Positions 45,580 to 59,194 of a DNA stretch of 64,000 nt are shown piece by piece. Every line of letters begins with the position of its first letter. The first letter of the stretch is position 1. The DNA is taken from the NCBI GenBank assembly GCA_023333565.1, contig JAJKFH010000374.1, forward strand, positions 868,001 to 932,000, in the 5' to 3' direction. Under the pieces are notes generated by a model. It searched no databases, was not told the origin of the DNA, and saw only the letters and a program-made list of their open reading frames with translations. Made by a program: the position numbers and the translations under genes. Origin of the DNA: Puffinus mauretanicus (Eukaryota > Chordata > Aves > Procellariiformes > Procellariidae).

Positions 45580-48500
45580 AGAAATAGAAACCTTTTACTA
45601 GTACTGCAGGACTCGAGAACCCAGTACTTCAGCACAACACAATTAGAATTTTTTTTTTCTTGCAACAGCTATGTATATTTATCCAAGACTTAAAATTACC
45701 TATGTTCAAAGAGAGGTACAAGGTTCAAACACAGCACTTATCTGTTTCAAATTCTGATCAACTTTAAAACAAGAAGAATAAATCCATCACTGGTTTCCGG
45801 CAAAATTAAAAAAAATGCCAGTGGTACAAGTGTTGGCTCCCAGAGTCCCACAACACACTAGCAAGCACACACTTGTTCTCCATTTAGTCCTCATGTCAGC
45901 AGTTCTACAAAAAAAATTATCATTACTCTGTGCCCTAAAAACCATGAAAAGCTCATGCAATTATCCCTATAGTAACGTTCTGGAGTTTTGAGTCAAACAA
46001 AAAGTAGAAGCATCCCAAAATCAGAGGATCAATTTGCCCAGTCCCTCCTGTTACAGTTATCTCTACAGTCAGACAGAAAGGACAAGAATACAGAAAACGT
46101 AACATCCCGTTGCTTGAACTCTTTACATTAAGCTACTAGGTAGCAACTCTGCTTCTCTTCTCCTCTGCTAAAGATACCCAAAATCCTACCTTTTGATTTT
46201 ATTCAAGCTAAGGTAGTAATTTTTCTCCTTCAATATCCCAGCAAAAAACCCCTGAGCTGATCAGGAAAAAGAACATCTTTGTAAGCCTTCCAAGAACAGA
46301 ATTACCATGTTACTCTGCTCATAAACACTGCAATAGGAACGTCAGATGTGTCACACCACATCTAAGTAGACTGGATGACTGGTCATCTACAGACTGCTGG
46401 CCCTATCTGACTTGGCATCCCATCTGCCCGTCATTAACATATGGTACTTCAGAAAGAGCAGGGATGAAAACTGTGTCCTGAGCTAACCACAGCCCAGGAT
46501 CAGGTAGGAATTCTCCACCTGACATCAGGGTCAATATGTCAACACCTACCAACCTTCCTAGCCAAAAGGTTTAAGTACAGTGCTCCTACAGGAGCCGATC
46601 TACTCTGCTCCTAGGTGTTCATCACCATGATAACAAGCATAATATGATTACCTAGACAATTTCAGTGTAATAGTTGACCAGAGATTCACTCAAGAAACAA
46701 GGGATACTCCTTTCCTTGCTACCCTCAGGAGCTCAGGATTTGAGCTTCAATTACTTTCACAGATCAGGCAATGAATTTTACTTATGTAAATCCCCTCACA
46801 ATTCTCCAGTAATTCTATTTTGAATTCACACCACCTTTTCCCACATCTCTTGTCAGCTCTCAAATATTCTGCTAGAGTTTCAAACTCCAAAGTAGATTCA
46901 TTTTTCTCTTCTGGCTGGTACAAGATCTCCTATTATCACCTTGCCTGGCTTGTGAATATTAATAGGACTACAGCATGAAGTTGGCCAGGGAAAGCAATCA
47001 ACCTCCAAGGAGACCAAAAAGTAGACTCCTTCCTTCCAAATGAGAATTACACCAATGCCTCAGCATGGTACTTGGGATCTACACAAAATATCCATAACTC
47101 GTTGTTTGATGACAGAGACCAGGAAAGAAAAAGAAAAAAAAAAAAAAAAAAATCTTACAGCCACTGTGAGCAGAAGCAGATTGCCCCATGTCCTGACCAA
47201 AGGCTGCTGTGACAGCCAGCCTGCATCAGCAGAGTAATTCCCACAGCCTCAGCTTGGTAGACTCTGTTTGGAAATCCTTAACTACTAAAACATTCTCCCA
47301 TAAATTGGGGAACGGCTGCTCCATACCACATCAGAGAAGGCTGCAGTTCAGTGGTGAACTGAATTGAGTCTTCTGTATCAATTTAAGTTTATACAGGCTT
47401 TTGGACTGAAAGACATTATTATAAGAGGTGGTACTACTGGAAATAACATGGATTTCATTACGGGCTCCTACTTAGCAGGGAAAGAGCTACTCTTCCTTGA
47501 TGAGGAAGACAGACGCTGTTTTAATTCAAGAGGCTGACCTAGGTGAAGTTCAGGCCGAAGCTGTATTTGGAAAACTCTCACATCAAGCCGGACACAACCC
47601 TTTCAAGCTCAGTGCCAATTCTACACAATGGCTTGAACTGACTCTCCGGCAGTCCTTAAAGGCACATTTTGTATCTTGGCTTTTGCTGCAAGCAATCAAG
47701 AAAGAATGCAAGAAAACAAAACTGTTTCCCAAGCACTGTTTGCTGGTGCCATAATTAATATAATCAAACAATTCCACAAATTGCTTCCAATTGCTGGCGT
47801 CACTTTCATGTGCAGAGCCAGACTTTCAAAGAAGGGCCCTTCTTGTCCTACATCCTTACACTGGTAACCCTCGCTTCACACAATAGTAAACAAGACCTCA
47901 CTAAATAGTATAGGGTAATTTGTACTGTAATAGGTCCCCAAGGCACCATGGACACAATTTGAAATGCCATCTAATTTTTCTTTTTAATTAAAAAAGCAGT
48001 TACTATATTTAAACAACAACACAAAAAAGTTCAGAGGGGACAGATTGGAGTTTCCCACAGCTCTCTGGGAGTTTTCTCAAGGTCAGAAAGAGTTTTATAG
48101 GCTCAATTGGTACACATTTTTTTCTTTAATTAGTCTGCCATACCCTCTGCATGAAGTCAGCGTCTTGATTTTCAGTCTGATATTTTTCATATTGCTAAAT
48201 GGAGCACAGACTCCAGGACCACACCATATCTATCGGCTCTGAGTGGTTATCCATGCCATACTTCCCTATACATGCCTTGCCTGCTCCTTCCTCTCCTCTC
48301 TTAATCCTAAACTTGTCATCTACACTGAGGACACCCAGCACACCGCATTGCATTGAGAGCGTGCCATTCATTCAGTTTTATACTTCTCAATTTCCAGCAA
48401 GATGATCAGGATATATTATCCAATTTCCCACAACTATATAACATAACCACATTTTAACCTTTTTTTGGCAAAAATAAAATGTAACAATCGAACACCAGAT

Positions 48501-48750
48501 GCAAATGCACCACTGTCATCTGAAGCCATGTAGCAGGATAGATTTCTGCACTTGACAAATCCCCACCGTGTATCATACCATTGCTCTGCAACCATCTCAT
48601 TATTTAAGTATGTCTACACACATTTTAAGTCTACAGAAGCCCACACACACTTTAGAAGGATATTTGCAGTTCCCACAGTGGGTTTTCCAAAACACACCCT
48701 AACCCAAGATACCCTTCAGCCCCAAGTAACAGCTCTGAAATGAAGTGACA
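45580..48750. other. Non-coding sequence, no gene recognised
   Basis: No exon is accepted. An A-rich run lies at 47,126-47,152. An 85-codon plus-strand frame at 47,497-47,754 has no splice context that fits. This stretch would be intronic if the minus-strand gene is real. Confidence 0.4.
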
Positions 48751-48753
48751 TAC

Positions 48754-48786
48754 TTGAGATCTTAATTTCTGGGCTAGTTGGCCATA
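48754..48786 (-). CDS. Candidate short exon (33 nt) of the unrecognised minus-strand gene
   Basis: The acceptor is very good (CTCAACCTATTCATACTGCAG) and the donor fair (CTCAA|GTATGT). Two frames are open. The one that fits the chain takes two bases to finish a codon and then reads WPTSPEIKIS plus one A. The other would read YGQLAQKLRSQ. The short length and two open frames weaken the call. Confidence 0.22.
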
Positions 48787-49984
48787 CTGCAGTATGAATA
48801 GGTTGAGAGTACCAAACCTGACCTTATAGGCCAACATATATTTCAACTGCCGTTATGTTGTGTGCCACAACCACTTGTTGGCTAAGCCCTCCTAAAGCAA
48901 CTCTCCTAAAGAAGATGACTTTGTACTTTGCGCTCCTGGAACATAACTATGACTTTACACAATTATTTGTTTCTGTATGCCAGCGACTAGCTTTAATACG
49001 GGTTACATGGGAGACTCCAGTACACCATGATTACTAGGTGTAGGCTACACCAATTAAGTGTACACACAATGCAATGGATCAACTTGCAGAGCTACAAGAC
49101 AACCACTAAGGTAATCTTTTTGTCCTCAAATCCAACACTGTCCCATCAGCCTAAAGGAAAGGATTTTCAAATTAATTTCTGCATGAGCTATATATGTGCT
49201 TTCAGTACATTAACAAGGCTGCAATTATACCAGCTGACATATCATACCAGCAATTATTTGTTAACTCTGTTTTCACTTGATGGCCACTCAAGGTCCATGC
49301 AGTCATCGAGATCATGCTTAAGCGCTATACTCATTCTCCCAGCATACCTACAGGGAGAGGCAACTCTCCTACTGATGCTGTGCTTTTAGCCTGCGTGGTT
49401 TTCAAACTCCCTGAAGCAAAAACTGAGTGCATGGAAGATGCCTAGTGCACAACAGGAGCAACTGTGAAAAAACAATGCAACTAAGAAGGACATCAAATTA
49501 TTAATACAAATATATGCAACGTGGTTGGAAGCCTGGGAATGTACAGAAGCTCTTGTTACAATTCAACAATAGAAAAGTTACAGGCAGGTCAGCATGAAAT
49601 ATCCAAGACCACTCAAAACAAAGACAGAACAGTGTCTTAAAATCACAATTATTGTCATTGGATCTCTAGGAAAAAAAACATGCAGGCATCAACACGATGG
49701 GTAAAATTTGGGAGAGTCTGTGATGATGACTGTTGTACAGGACAGACTTTCACACATTCTGCTGTGGTGGTGGTCCTTGCTGATTAACTCCTTAAATCAA
49801 GAATGACAAAAATCACAAAAATGTCCCAAAGAGTACAGCTAGGTATGTAGAAATAGATCAAGGAATCACTAAGCATATGAGCTTTCACAATTTTAAAACC
49901 CATAGAATATCACATTGGGATTAAATTTATATCCAGTGAGGGAGTTCTCAGGCCAGAGCCACTCAGCAGTGGGGCAGAAAGTAC

Positions 49985-50016
49985 TTTTGATTGGGTTTTT
50001 GTCAGTATCCCAAGAC
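49985..50016 (-). CDS. Candidate short exon (32 nt) of the unrecognised minus-strand gene
   Basis: A strong acceptor (GTTTATTTACTACTTTATAG) is followed by 32 nt and a moderate donor (CAAAA|GTACTT). In the fitting frame it reads one base, then SWDTDKNPIK, then one A. The open frame continues past the donor, so the donor choice is not forced. Confidence 0.2.
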
Positions 50017-50479
50017 CTATAAAGTAGTAAATAAACACAACTAACAATGCTCATGCTCTGTGCACCAAGGTGAATAGAAACAACTGAAAACATGTTCTGA
50101 ATTCAACACAAGGGACTAAAACTTCATCAGCCTCGTGAAAAGACAACAACAACAAAACCAGTACAATACACACTCTTGCCTACAGCAGCCTTTCAGAAAT
50201 GCATACAATGCGGAAAAAGTTCAGGTTCACCGATCTGACACAGAATCAAAGGCAATTCATTACAAAGCAGCTTCAAATCAAAGTGCCAGATCCACAGGCC
50301 TGTCTGTAATCCTCCCATCTCGCCTGCAACTCTTGATGTGGAGTAGGCACCACAGAAGCCAGTTAAGCTGGACCAACTCTGCTGACGTATCCCAGGCATC
50401 TGCTGCTCAGCGCTGGTCCAGAGTTTAAGTTTGGTGATATTCATCTTCCCCTGGGCTGCCTTTATAAAGCAATCCTGAA

Positions 50480-51120
50480 CAATGGGACTTCAGAATAAAG
50501 AATAAAACATTTAATTTTTTTTTTAAACTTCTAGGCAAGGGTCTTTAATGCGATTAGAAGGGGGAGGGGGATTGGATAGCAGCTTTTTCTTTTTTATGTT
50601 ATGTATATTGTGTGTAAACAAATATGCAATTTGCTTTAAAAAGATAAGGTGATTAAATTTTTATCGGGCTTGTACTCTGTTGTCACCACAACAAAGAGAA
50701 TTAGGAGGAGGAAAGAAAGGCCTTTTTATTTGAATTATGCTCTTACCAGAAGTTCTCTACAGCACAGCTGTAAAGCCACTCAATGTTCTCCAAACAGGCC
50801 CTTTGATTGCATTTTATTCAACTTGTTTGCATTTGGAGCAATCGAAAGGAAAAGAACGCTCCACATTTTGATGTCTTAATGTTCCTTAATACCTTCTTTA
50901 ATTTATATTAAGCTTCTTAACTAGGGTGATGAATTCTTCAAAAACAATAAAGACCTAGTGCAGAAATCTTTCACACACCATGAAAATTGAAATTATAATG
51001 TATTCATGGCTTTTTTTTTTGTTACAAAAAAACATTATTTAGGAGAAAGATTGAAAGCGTATAAAAAAACTCCTGAAGTTGTATGAAAATTACTTGATCC
51101 ACAGAAATAGATGAAAGTTC
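50480..51120. promoter_or_regulatory. Candidate conserved non-coding regulatory block
   Basis: AT-rich unique DNA with words such as GGTGATTAAATTTTTATCG near 50,648, ATATGCAATTTGC near 50,621 and CTTCTTTAATTTATATTAAGC near 50,891. No repeat is recognised. It is enhancer-like by texture only. Confidence 0.3.
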
Positions 51121-51365
51121 GAACTAATTATTACAAGGGAAATAAAATGTTGTGGGAGGTGGAGGAGAAGAAACAGTATGAGAATGTTGGGTCACTATGA
51201 AGTTTTCAATCTTTTAATAACCTATAAATTCCTTCTCTATGGCTTTCCACAAAAAAGGAACTCTAGAAATTTGTATAATTTTGTTTTACCAAGACAAATT
51301 CAAATGCTTGCCAGTTCTTCCCTCCTTTATAATTCATATACTTCTTCCCTAAAATGGCTCTTCAG

Positions 51366-51507
51366 GTTCACGGTTCCACAGTGTATTTCCCTCCCAAAGT
51401 CTTTCACAGTCTGCCAAGACCAACAGCACACACTGAAATTGGTGAAGATCGTAATGGAGCACGCAAACACCCACAGATGCAGCAGCTTCACGGGGCCTAT
51501 GTTCTGG
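51366..51507 (+). other. Segment with exon-like edges, strand ambiguous
   Basis: On the + strand a fair acceptor (TTCCCTAAAATGGCTCTTCAG) and a strong donor (TTCTGG|GTGAGG) bound 47 open codons starting VHGSTVYFPPKVFHS. However, a second + frame and two minus-strand frames are also open across the same bases, so openness is not informative. It may be an exon on the opposite strand to the chain, or chance. Confidence 0.2.
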
Positions 51508-52259
51508 GTGAGGTTCCCAGATTGAAACGCCATTCACAGGTGGATCTCAGTTAAATGGGAGACAGGCTGCATGGGAAAAGCAAAGGTCATGTAATAAAAA
51601 GTACAGAAGAGGCCACCCGAGGGACAAGACTGGATGGATTTGTTTTTGCAGGCACTGTATGTTTTCCAGTTATAGTTACAGGATGCTCAGTCTGGTTAAG
51701 CTTCAAACACTGATTATCTGGCCCATGGAACAAAACTCACTCTCAATGATTCCAGTGCTCCTAAAAATCCCTTCTGCAAAAAATGAACACAGCTTTCAGT
51801 GAAAGTCCATTATGGTACAAATCAGCCTTAGCAAGGAACATCCACAAGAGCATATTCTTGCTTTGCTTCCCAATTTGTCTACTATTTTACTTTTTTTTTT
51901 TATTTAGCAATTTTATATTTCAATGCAACTTCTTTAGTTCTCAGCAATACATATGCACGTGCACACGTATAGCTACAAACACCTCACCTTGCTCCCCCTT
52001 TTCCTCTGCAAAGAAAGTCCAGAGAAGAAACAAGACAGCCACGGCTGTCACTTCTATGAACACCAACACAGCCTAGAGCTGGGCTACAGTGACTGGGTGC
52101 GTGGGCACTACAGCAGTGGAGAAACGAACTTCCTAAATGAATCCTGAACTACATCAAATAATTTGAAATATCCTTGAAATAATGTATTTGAAAACAAACA
52201 TACATTCTCATCTGGAATGATTGTTACTTTCTGTCGACATCCGCTGACTGCTCACCTAC

Positions 52260-52297
52260 CTTCTCTGAGTCACATTTTTAAGCAAATTCCAGGAAAG
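52260..52297 (-). CDS. Candidate short exon (38 nt) of the unrecognised minus-strand gene
   Basis: A strong acceptor (GAGGTTTTAATTTCAG) and an excellent donor (AGAAG|GTAGGTGAGC) bound 38 nt that is open in one frame only, reading LSWNLLKNVTQR plus AG. It starts in phase 0, and its two spare bases join G of the 49,985-50,016 candidate to make Arg. The flanks are AT-rich and look conserved-non-coding, so a regulatory reading is also possible. Confidence 0.25.
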
Positions 52298-52829
52298 CTG
52301 AAATTAAAACCTCATGATAAAGCCTGCCACATTTACAAAAGGCTCGTGAAAAAGCTCGCTTAGCTGTACCAGCAATCAACTGGCCACAATAATTAAAACA
52401 ATTAAAAAATTCACATGCCGCATTTACCATAGAGTAACACAATGCTGATCTTAATCTAATACACATGCACCCTGGGTGGAATGACACCTCCCCCTCCCGA
52501 ACAGGGTCACACCATACAAGCGCAGAAGCATCAAAACCTAAGAGTTTAAGAGCGCATGTGGATCACTACAGAAAAACTGAAAAACCTCTCTCAACAAGTA
52601 CCAAGAAATTGCAGACTGTGTCAAAGGCAGCACAAACCAGCTTTACAAACCATGCCGTCGCCCTCTGCCATGGTATCACGTTTTCTTCACATCTATCCTA
52701 CAAGCTAATCGCTGCTTTTGCAGGAAACAGTACAGAGACAAAGCAATGCTAAAACGGACAGTTACTCAAGCACAATAATTATCTTATAACAGGTAGCGCC
52801 TACTGTATCCCACCTATAAAAACTTTCAT

Positions 52830-53560
52830 CTGCATTTTTTTAAGGGAGCAAGTACAAAATTTACATATCCAAAACAGCATTTATGTATGTAACCAGTTAG
52901 AAGTCTTAACTGTTGTATCTATGAAAGCTTGTGCCTTTAAGCAGAAATGATTCATGAATTTTAATTTGTTTTAAATGTTGAAAAATTCCATCCAAATAAA
53001 TTGAGTCAACAAGCCAGCAAAGGATGAAGACACGTATCTGTTTTTTATTTAAAAAATAAAAAACTCAAGTCTATACATTTCTTAATCACCCACAAATCCT
53101 CTAGCAGTAAAAAAATACTTTGCAATAACTAAGTTTCCTGCATTTCTTTTAATTAAGACACTATGCTTTTCCCCATTCAGCACATACTGGTTGAATACTG
53201 TTGAGCCATAACTGTTTCTCTTTGAATTATTTAACTACTACAATTTTAAAATGTTCTTATAGAAATATATTAGCCAGTGATTTTGGAAATTGGGAAAGGG
53301 GGGAAATATTTGCAGAATGGGACTCTTCCTGTAAGCTGCTTCAATATCATTAATTTCAAATATGCAAAGTCATCATCAGCCCACCCTCCAAATAAAAGCA
53401 TTTAAAATGAATATAAGCATTGATTTTAAAGGCATAACTTATTTGTATTCCCCTTCTCAATATCAAGGCTTTCAGTTCAATCTTTTCATGCTTTTTCTCA
53501 GTAATCACAAAGACCAGAAATAAACCTTTGAATCCAAAGTTAATGTTTTCTAATAATTAC
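52830..53560. promoter_or_regulatory. Candidate conserved non-coding regulatory block
   Basis: This is a long, AT-rich, repeat-free block nearly devoid of long open frames. It has words such as ATTCATGAATTTTAATTTG near 52,950, TCTTTTAATTAAGAC near 53,145, AATATCATTAATTTC near 53,343 and ATATGCAAAG near 53,360 (octamer/POU-like). It has the texture of a deeply conserved enhancer cluster. This is an inference without alignment. Confidence 0.4.
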
Positions 53561-53564
53561 TTTA

Positions 53565-56500
53565 CAGTACTTGGGCTCCAAATAAACAGCAACACTGACA
53601 AAGCTGAACACAGCCAAACAGTGATATGTTTATAAAGGGGCAGGCACACTAAGTCAGACTTTAAATGAGATAGCAGAAGTCGCAGAGATACAGTGACACA
53701 GACCTAGCACGTATTAAGAACTAAATACCTCTATCCGTGCCACAGCGATACTTCCATTTTTCTAGGCAAGCACCCAAGGGCTGGGTTTCCTTCCTCATTA
53801 CACTCTTCCTGGGGCACAGACTGTTCTAAAACCTAGTCAAGTAAAATATCAGAAAATGCAGGTACAGCCTCTGTCCGAGTCCACGGGAAGCAGATCGTAT
53901 TTAAGGCTGAAGGAGATTAGCTTTCCTGAGTGATCCCCAAAAAAGGCTCTTTTCATCTTTCTAAAATTTCCAGGTGCTGATATTGGTTTGAAGTAAGATG
54001 TAGGCAATTCACAAGGCTCAGAAGCAGAAATTAGTAACAAGCGTCCTGCTGCCAGGAGACTGGTTGGAAGAGAATGAATTACAGCAACCTGACTTACAAG
54101 ATTCCCACTACCAATGCCAATCTGTTCGAGTGTCTGGGTCCAAATCCAGCAGCGATAGGGAAAAGGTTCACAACTAGTATTTCAGGGGGTTAGGACAGCC
54201 AACCCAGCTCCGTGGACTGATGACCTGGACTGAAGAGTCACTGCACATTTCCAGCACACCAACTCACTTTGACTTGCACTGCAAAAAATCCAACCCCCAC
54301 AAATAAACTCAGTGTTTCTAGGGAGTGCAGTAAAAGGCAGCACTGAAGGAGAGGAAAATTAGATTACAGAAGATGTAATATGACCAGCCAAAACACACAA
54401 ACAAGTTAAAAATAAATTAGCCCCATTACCAAAACCACAAAGGCAGCATCTTGTGTGATGACTGTTGGTTTCATCAAGTTTGGGTTCTAGTACAGTCCAT
54501 TTCAGGAGCAGGAGTTCTCACATCTCAAGATTTATTTTTCTTGACAAATAATTGTTAAACATTTGCCTTGTACTAACATATCAGTGTTTATGATATCCTA
54601 ACTTACTCAAAGACAACACAGGAATATAGTTTAGCCTATCAACCTAAATGACTTGTGATTGACCCTACCAAAGCATGGAATAGCTTTTGCCCACTGAGTT
54701 TTGCTAGAATACTGGATTTTTGAAGGGGGGGAATAAAAGATAAGAGAATTCACACTCAAATTACATTTTCTCTGAAACCCCTTCTACATCTTCCTCCTAG
54801 CTCCCATTATGATACTGCTCCAGTCAACTTTGCACTTCACAGCATCTAAAAAGACATCTAAAAGGAAACAGAGTGTCCCTTCCAATACCCATCTGTGCCT
54901 GTGTTCTCTATTTAGACCCCTGCCTCAGGGTCTGAATTCCCTCCACCCTTACTCTCTAGTTAGCCTCAGTGGTCCTGATGTCTCCACTTATTGCTCAGGG
55001 CAGAGCTGATCAACTGCAGGTTCTGTGACGGCAACCAAGCAGCCATTTACAATTCCAACAGCTGTTACTGATTTTGCAGCAGAATCATGGCAAATCTGTG
55101 GTTCAAACCCTCCCTCTCCTTAGGAGGAGGGAGAAAACAACAAGAACAACCAAAAAACCCAAGAAAAGGGAAGGACTGGGAAAGTGTCATGGATAAAGGA
55201 CACGGCCCTAGCTGATAACCATTTTGCCTGCGCAAAGCTAGCAACAAAGAGACTATTACACCACGTTAAGTCAAGCCCGACGTCCTATCTTATCCAGGTT
55301 CCTTCCTTACCAGCAGACACCAGAGGAGAAGGAAGTCTGCAGCGCACCACAATATTAGGTCACGTTCTCCTTTTAAAGACCTACGTGCCCCGCAGACAGC
55401 AGCGCGGTGTAGAGCTATCTCAGGTGACACAGGAGGAAGCACATCTCAGTGCAGGTTAATGTGCCAAACCCACCCCCCCGCCTCGTTAAGCTATTTCAGC
55501 CTTCATGGATCAAATTGGAAGCAGCAGCATTCCCTCATCCTGCATATTGACGATGAGGGAACTCATATAAAAGTGTTCATAAAAGTGTTTGTTTTACATG
55601 CAGTTCATCAAGGCTATGGATCTACAGTAAGTTTACATTAATACTTATGCTGCTAAAATTCAAGCTCTAGTAAAAACTGGGGAGAAAAGAAAAAAAAAAG
55701 GGTCTTTACAAAATCTACCAGATGCACTCCCTTCCAAATAGGTTTAAACAATAAGTCTTAACAAGATTTTCCTAAGGACAACTATCCTTTTATCTTTTGG
55801 AAGAAATATAGGATTCTATGGGGAAGATAAGAGCCTAACTCTTTGGAAGGAAACCAGGTAGTTTGCCCAAGAGACATGCGGGTGGTCAGAATGAAGCAGC
55901 ATCTTCAATTCCCTCTCAAATAAAAAAGATCAGCCTCCATGCCTTAAATGCACATTCTTAGGACAACCCCTGTGGTACCTCCCAGTTCTGCTCTAGGTGC
56001 AAGAAAAATGATCAGTTCGCAAACAGGAATGAACCCGTCTTATTTCCTGTATTGGGCAAAAAGATACTGAGCAACGAGCACATCAAGATCATTTCTGCAG
56101 TAAGTCGGAAGGAAGAAGTATATAGCAATTACTTTTAGGACTTTGGTTCATATTTACATGCATCACCTTCAACCTAACAATGTTTTATTAAAAAAGACAG
56201 CAGAAATAAAACAAATACCCAGATGAGACCTGCTCAACTTGCAATTCCAAAGTATACTTTGAGTGAATTTCATTGGAACAAAAAACTCCCAAACAAACAA
56301 AAAAAGAAAAAAAGCCTTAACATTAGAAGAACCTCTCAGTCAGCTGTGCTGACTTCTAATGAAGGTTAGTTTGTGCTCTGCAACCTAAAATTGTAATGGG
56401 CGGGCCACTCTATTCCCATCTTTTATTCAGTCCTATTTTACTACTCCAAATATATACTACCTAAATTTGTATACTCTTTAATAGTAGTTAATCTTCAATT

Positions 56501-56705
56501 AAAATACCTACAGCAGAAACTAAGATAACTGGTTTAAAAAAGTAAAAGCTTATTGACAAAAATGTATTCTTCATATTGCCTTTTTTTTAATTCTGCATAT
56601 TAAAAATGTCATTTTTATGACTTAAAAAAATCTTCAGGAGTAATGAAGGCTAACAAAAGACTGAAGAACAGTAATTTAAAAAGCTCCATATGTAGCATCC
56701 TGATT
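53565..56705. other. Non-coding sequence, no gene recognised
   Basis: Nothing is accepted. 55,300-55,480 has a few CpGs and a strong minus-strand donor (CTGCTG|GTAAGG at about 55,309) beside an open segment. It fits no neighbour without forcing. Confidence 0.4.
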
Positions 56706-56707
56706 AC

Positions 56708-56830
56708 TGTATCAGTCCCATTTCCATAACGAAGGGAGAAGTCACCAAACTGCTGCCTGTCCTTTCTGGTGACAAGGAAAGGGCAAAGAGGACAGCGTGT
56801 TTTCAAGGCATCATCCTTCAGGCTCTTGTT
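56708..56830 (-). CDS. Candidate exon, 41 codons, of the unrecognised minus-strand gene
   Basis: A good acceptor (CTTGTTCTTCCCTTAG) opens a frame reading NKSLKDDALKTRCPLCPF and on to GDFSLRYGNGTDT. The other two frames close at once. The donor chosen (GATACA|GTAATC) is weak, and the frame stays open past it. It starts and ends in phase 0, matching the exons proposed on both sides. The CPLC pair is suggestive of a metal-binding knuckle, but only two cysteines are present, so I make no functional claim. Confidence 0.25.
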
Positions 56831-56834
56831 CTAA

Positions 56835-58900
56835 GGGAAGAACAAGAAGTCTCCTGCAGTACAATATGTGGGTGTCAGTGTCCGGCACTTTTCTGGAATA
56901 CAGTAACCCCAGCTTTGGTGGTCCCTGCACATGTACTTAATTTGGAAGCAGCTGGGTTCAAAAGTTTATCCTCACTTCTTGACCTGCAAAGGTTTAGTGT
57001 GTGGGCGTGCACATGAGTGTGTACATCTTACCACACAAGCTGAAGATGCGCAGCCACAATATACACAGTGTGCGAGTGTTTATGTGTATGGTTTTGCATG
57101 CAGAACATATTGCGTATTTTTAAATACCATAACATTATCCAGTATACATCGGAGTGATATGCACTGCGTGAGCATTCAGCCTTCCCAAGCCAAACATGGC
57201 CAGCCTGCATTTCAAAATTCAGTAAGCTTCTAGAATTTTTTTGGCATGATTTCAAAAGGACACATTAACGAAAGAATTTGTGAATTGCAATACTACCTAT
57301 TTAGATAGAATAGATTCAACATGCTTCATTGAAAGTACAACAACCAAATCTGCAAGCTTGGCCACATTAGTGTCACTAACATGCCTACCACAGGTACACC
57401 TAAGTAAAGGATACAATGGCCAGAGAATTATCTTCACATTTATAGTGTTTTTCATCACGGACGCAGCAAGCTAAAAATGGAAGTGAAGCAGGAGTGAAGT
57501 AAGAGAGGCAGGAAGACTAGAAAGCACAGGGAGCCTGGGAACCTCTGAGCACAGTAAGTTTATGAGCACCAGTGACAAAAGTATAGTCACAGACTGGTGG
57601 AACAGCCAGAACCTGGAAGAATTAATGTATCCTCCAGCCAACATCTGAATATTTTCTTGAATTGCTCTAAAGCACTCTACAACTGCAGACAGAAATCCCT
57701 GATCTTGGCACAAAGGATATATTTTTCAACCATTTGTCATTTTACAGCTCAGACACAGAAGCAAGTTAGTGCCTATCAGCTGAGCTTCGATAACTGCGAA
57801 TATACTCCTCGGCACATCATATGCACGACAGAACATCTTCACTGGGATTTAAAGAGAGATCTAAGGTTATGAATTTATAGCACATTTGAGATGGGGTTTG
57901 AGCATTCAGACAGTCACTATCACTGAGATAGCAAACAGCGACTCATTAATCCACAGAAATGTGACAGTGTAGTTGAGTGCAATAGTTTTCTCAGCACTTG
58001 TGTTATTTTGAAATCTTGAATCAATTGTTTACAGAAGCTCTTCACTTCTGTTCACAGCAGTAAGTACTCTACATACCAGTGAATCCTTAGTAATTCCTAA
58101 CATGCAGCATGTATGAAATAGTGGTTTGTTTTATTTAAACGATAAAAACCAGCACATATAATGGATAAACAGTTCATGATGAGTGGAAAACACAAATTTT
58201 CAAATAAAACAAGCACTTTGTGTTTGTTGATAAAGTTGTAACTTTCAGTCAGAATTACACAACAGTAACTCTATTACAAACCAGTTCCAAACACAACAGG
58301 GGGAAAACACTTTGTATGCAACACAAATCAAGTAAAGTATGTAGGCATGATGGAATAGAAAATAAGAGTTATTTAACAGAAGAGCCCATACATTAGCAAC
58401 TGAAACTGCGAATTAAAACATAAGATGGTGCCCCAGGGGGAACACTTAGCACAAAGACACTACAGATGGCAAGTCTATGAAGACCAGACTCTTTGACCGA
58501 TGCCAAAAAATGCAAGTCTCTCTTCAAAAGTTCCAGGGACATAAAGTGAAGAGTTAATGTTCAGAGCCATTGTGCATTTCAAACTTTCTTGTGACCTAAA
58601 AACCTATCTAGCTTTTCAGGGAGATTTGCAGTTTTCAACGGAAACGTTTTATACATTGCAGTAGCATCAGATCTGATCCCCTAAATGGTGAAAAATAAAG
58701 GTAAAAGCCCTCCAAGAAAACAAAAATTGTGCTTTCATTGTTATACAGTAATCATAACATCTAGTGTAAAAGTCAAAGGAAACGTTTCCTATTTTAGTTT
58801 CAACACAGTACTACCCAACTACCTAAAAAAACCCCAAACCCCAACAAAATAATAAATAATAATAATTCCAATGTATTACTAAAGCAGACAAATAAAACAA
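56835..58900. other. Non-coding sequence, no gene recognised
   Basis: A TG/CA-rich stretch occurs around 56,998-57,120. 58,090-58,200 is AT-rich. No exon or repeat family is recognised. Confidence 0.4.
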
Positions 58901-58907
58901 AACTCAC

Positions 58908-59032
58908 TGAGCAATAAAAGAGAGAAGAACAGGCTCTCCGACGCCATGCAAGCCCCCGGGCTGACAGCTCTATGCCAGGGATACCAGCACTTGCTGCTGC
59001 ATTTAGCCTCTCATAGGTAAACTGGATTCTAC
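58908..59032 (-). CDS. Candidate exon, 41 codons, of the unrecognised minus-strand gene
   Basis: A fair acceptor (TTTACACTTACAAAACAG) and an excellent donor (TGCTCA|GTGAGTTTT) bound 125 nt open in the fitting frame. After two bases it reads RIQFTYERLNAAASAG, ends in phase 0, and has an Arg/Ala-rich middle. The two leading bases join the spare G of 60,115-60,190 to give Gly. No domain is recognised. Confidence 0.25.
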
Positions 59033-59194
59033 CTGTTTTGTAAGTGTAAATTGGGAGTAACTCTAGACATTCAATGGTTGAAATGAGAATACAATTGAAC
59101 CAATAACTGTTGCCCATACCAAGGAAAACGGAGGAACAAGTACTGCCTTACAGAAGCCCCAACTTGCTCTCAAGGTATTACAGCCCTAATGGAT

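Noticed and set aside
55309..55480. Strong donor CTGCTG|GTAAGG with an open segment on the minus strand
   Set aside because: Acceptor choice is arbitrary and the resulting phase does not join either neighbour. A few CpGs are the only other feature.
57597..57690. Minus-strand exon-like segment (acceptor TTTCTGTCTGCAG, donor CTTCCAG|GTTCTG)
   Set aside because: It does not fit the phases of the neighbouring candidates. The sequence also has the feel of a dispersed repeat that I could not name.
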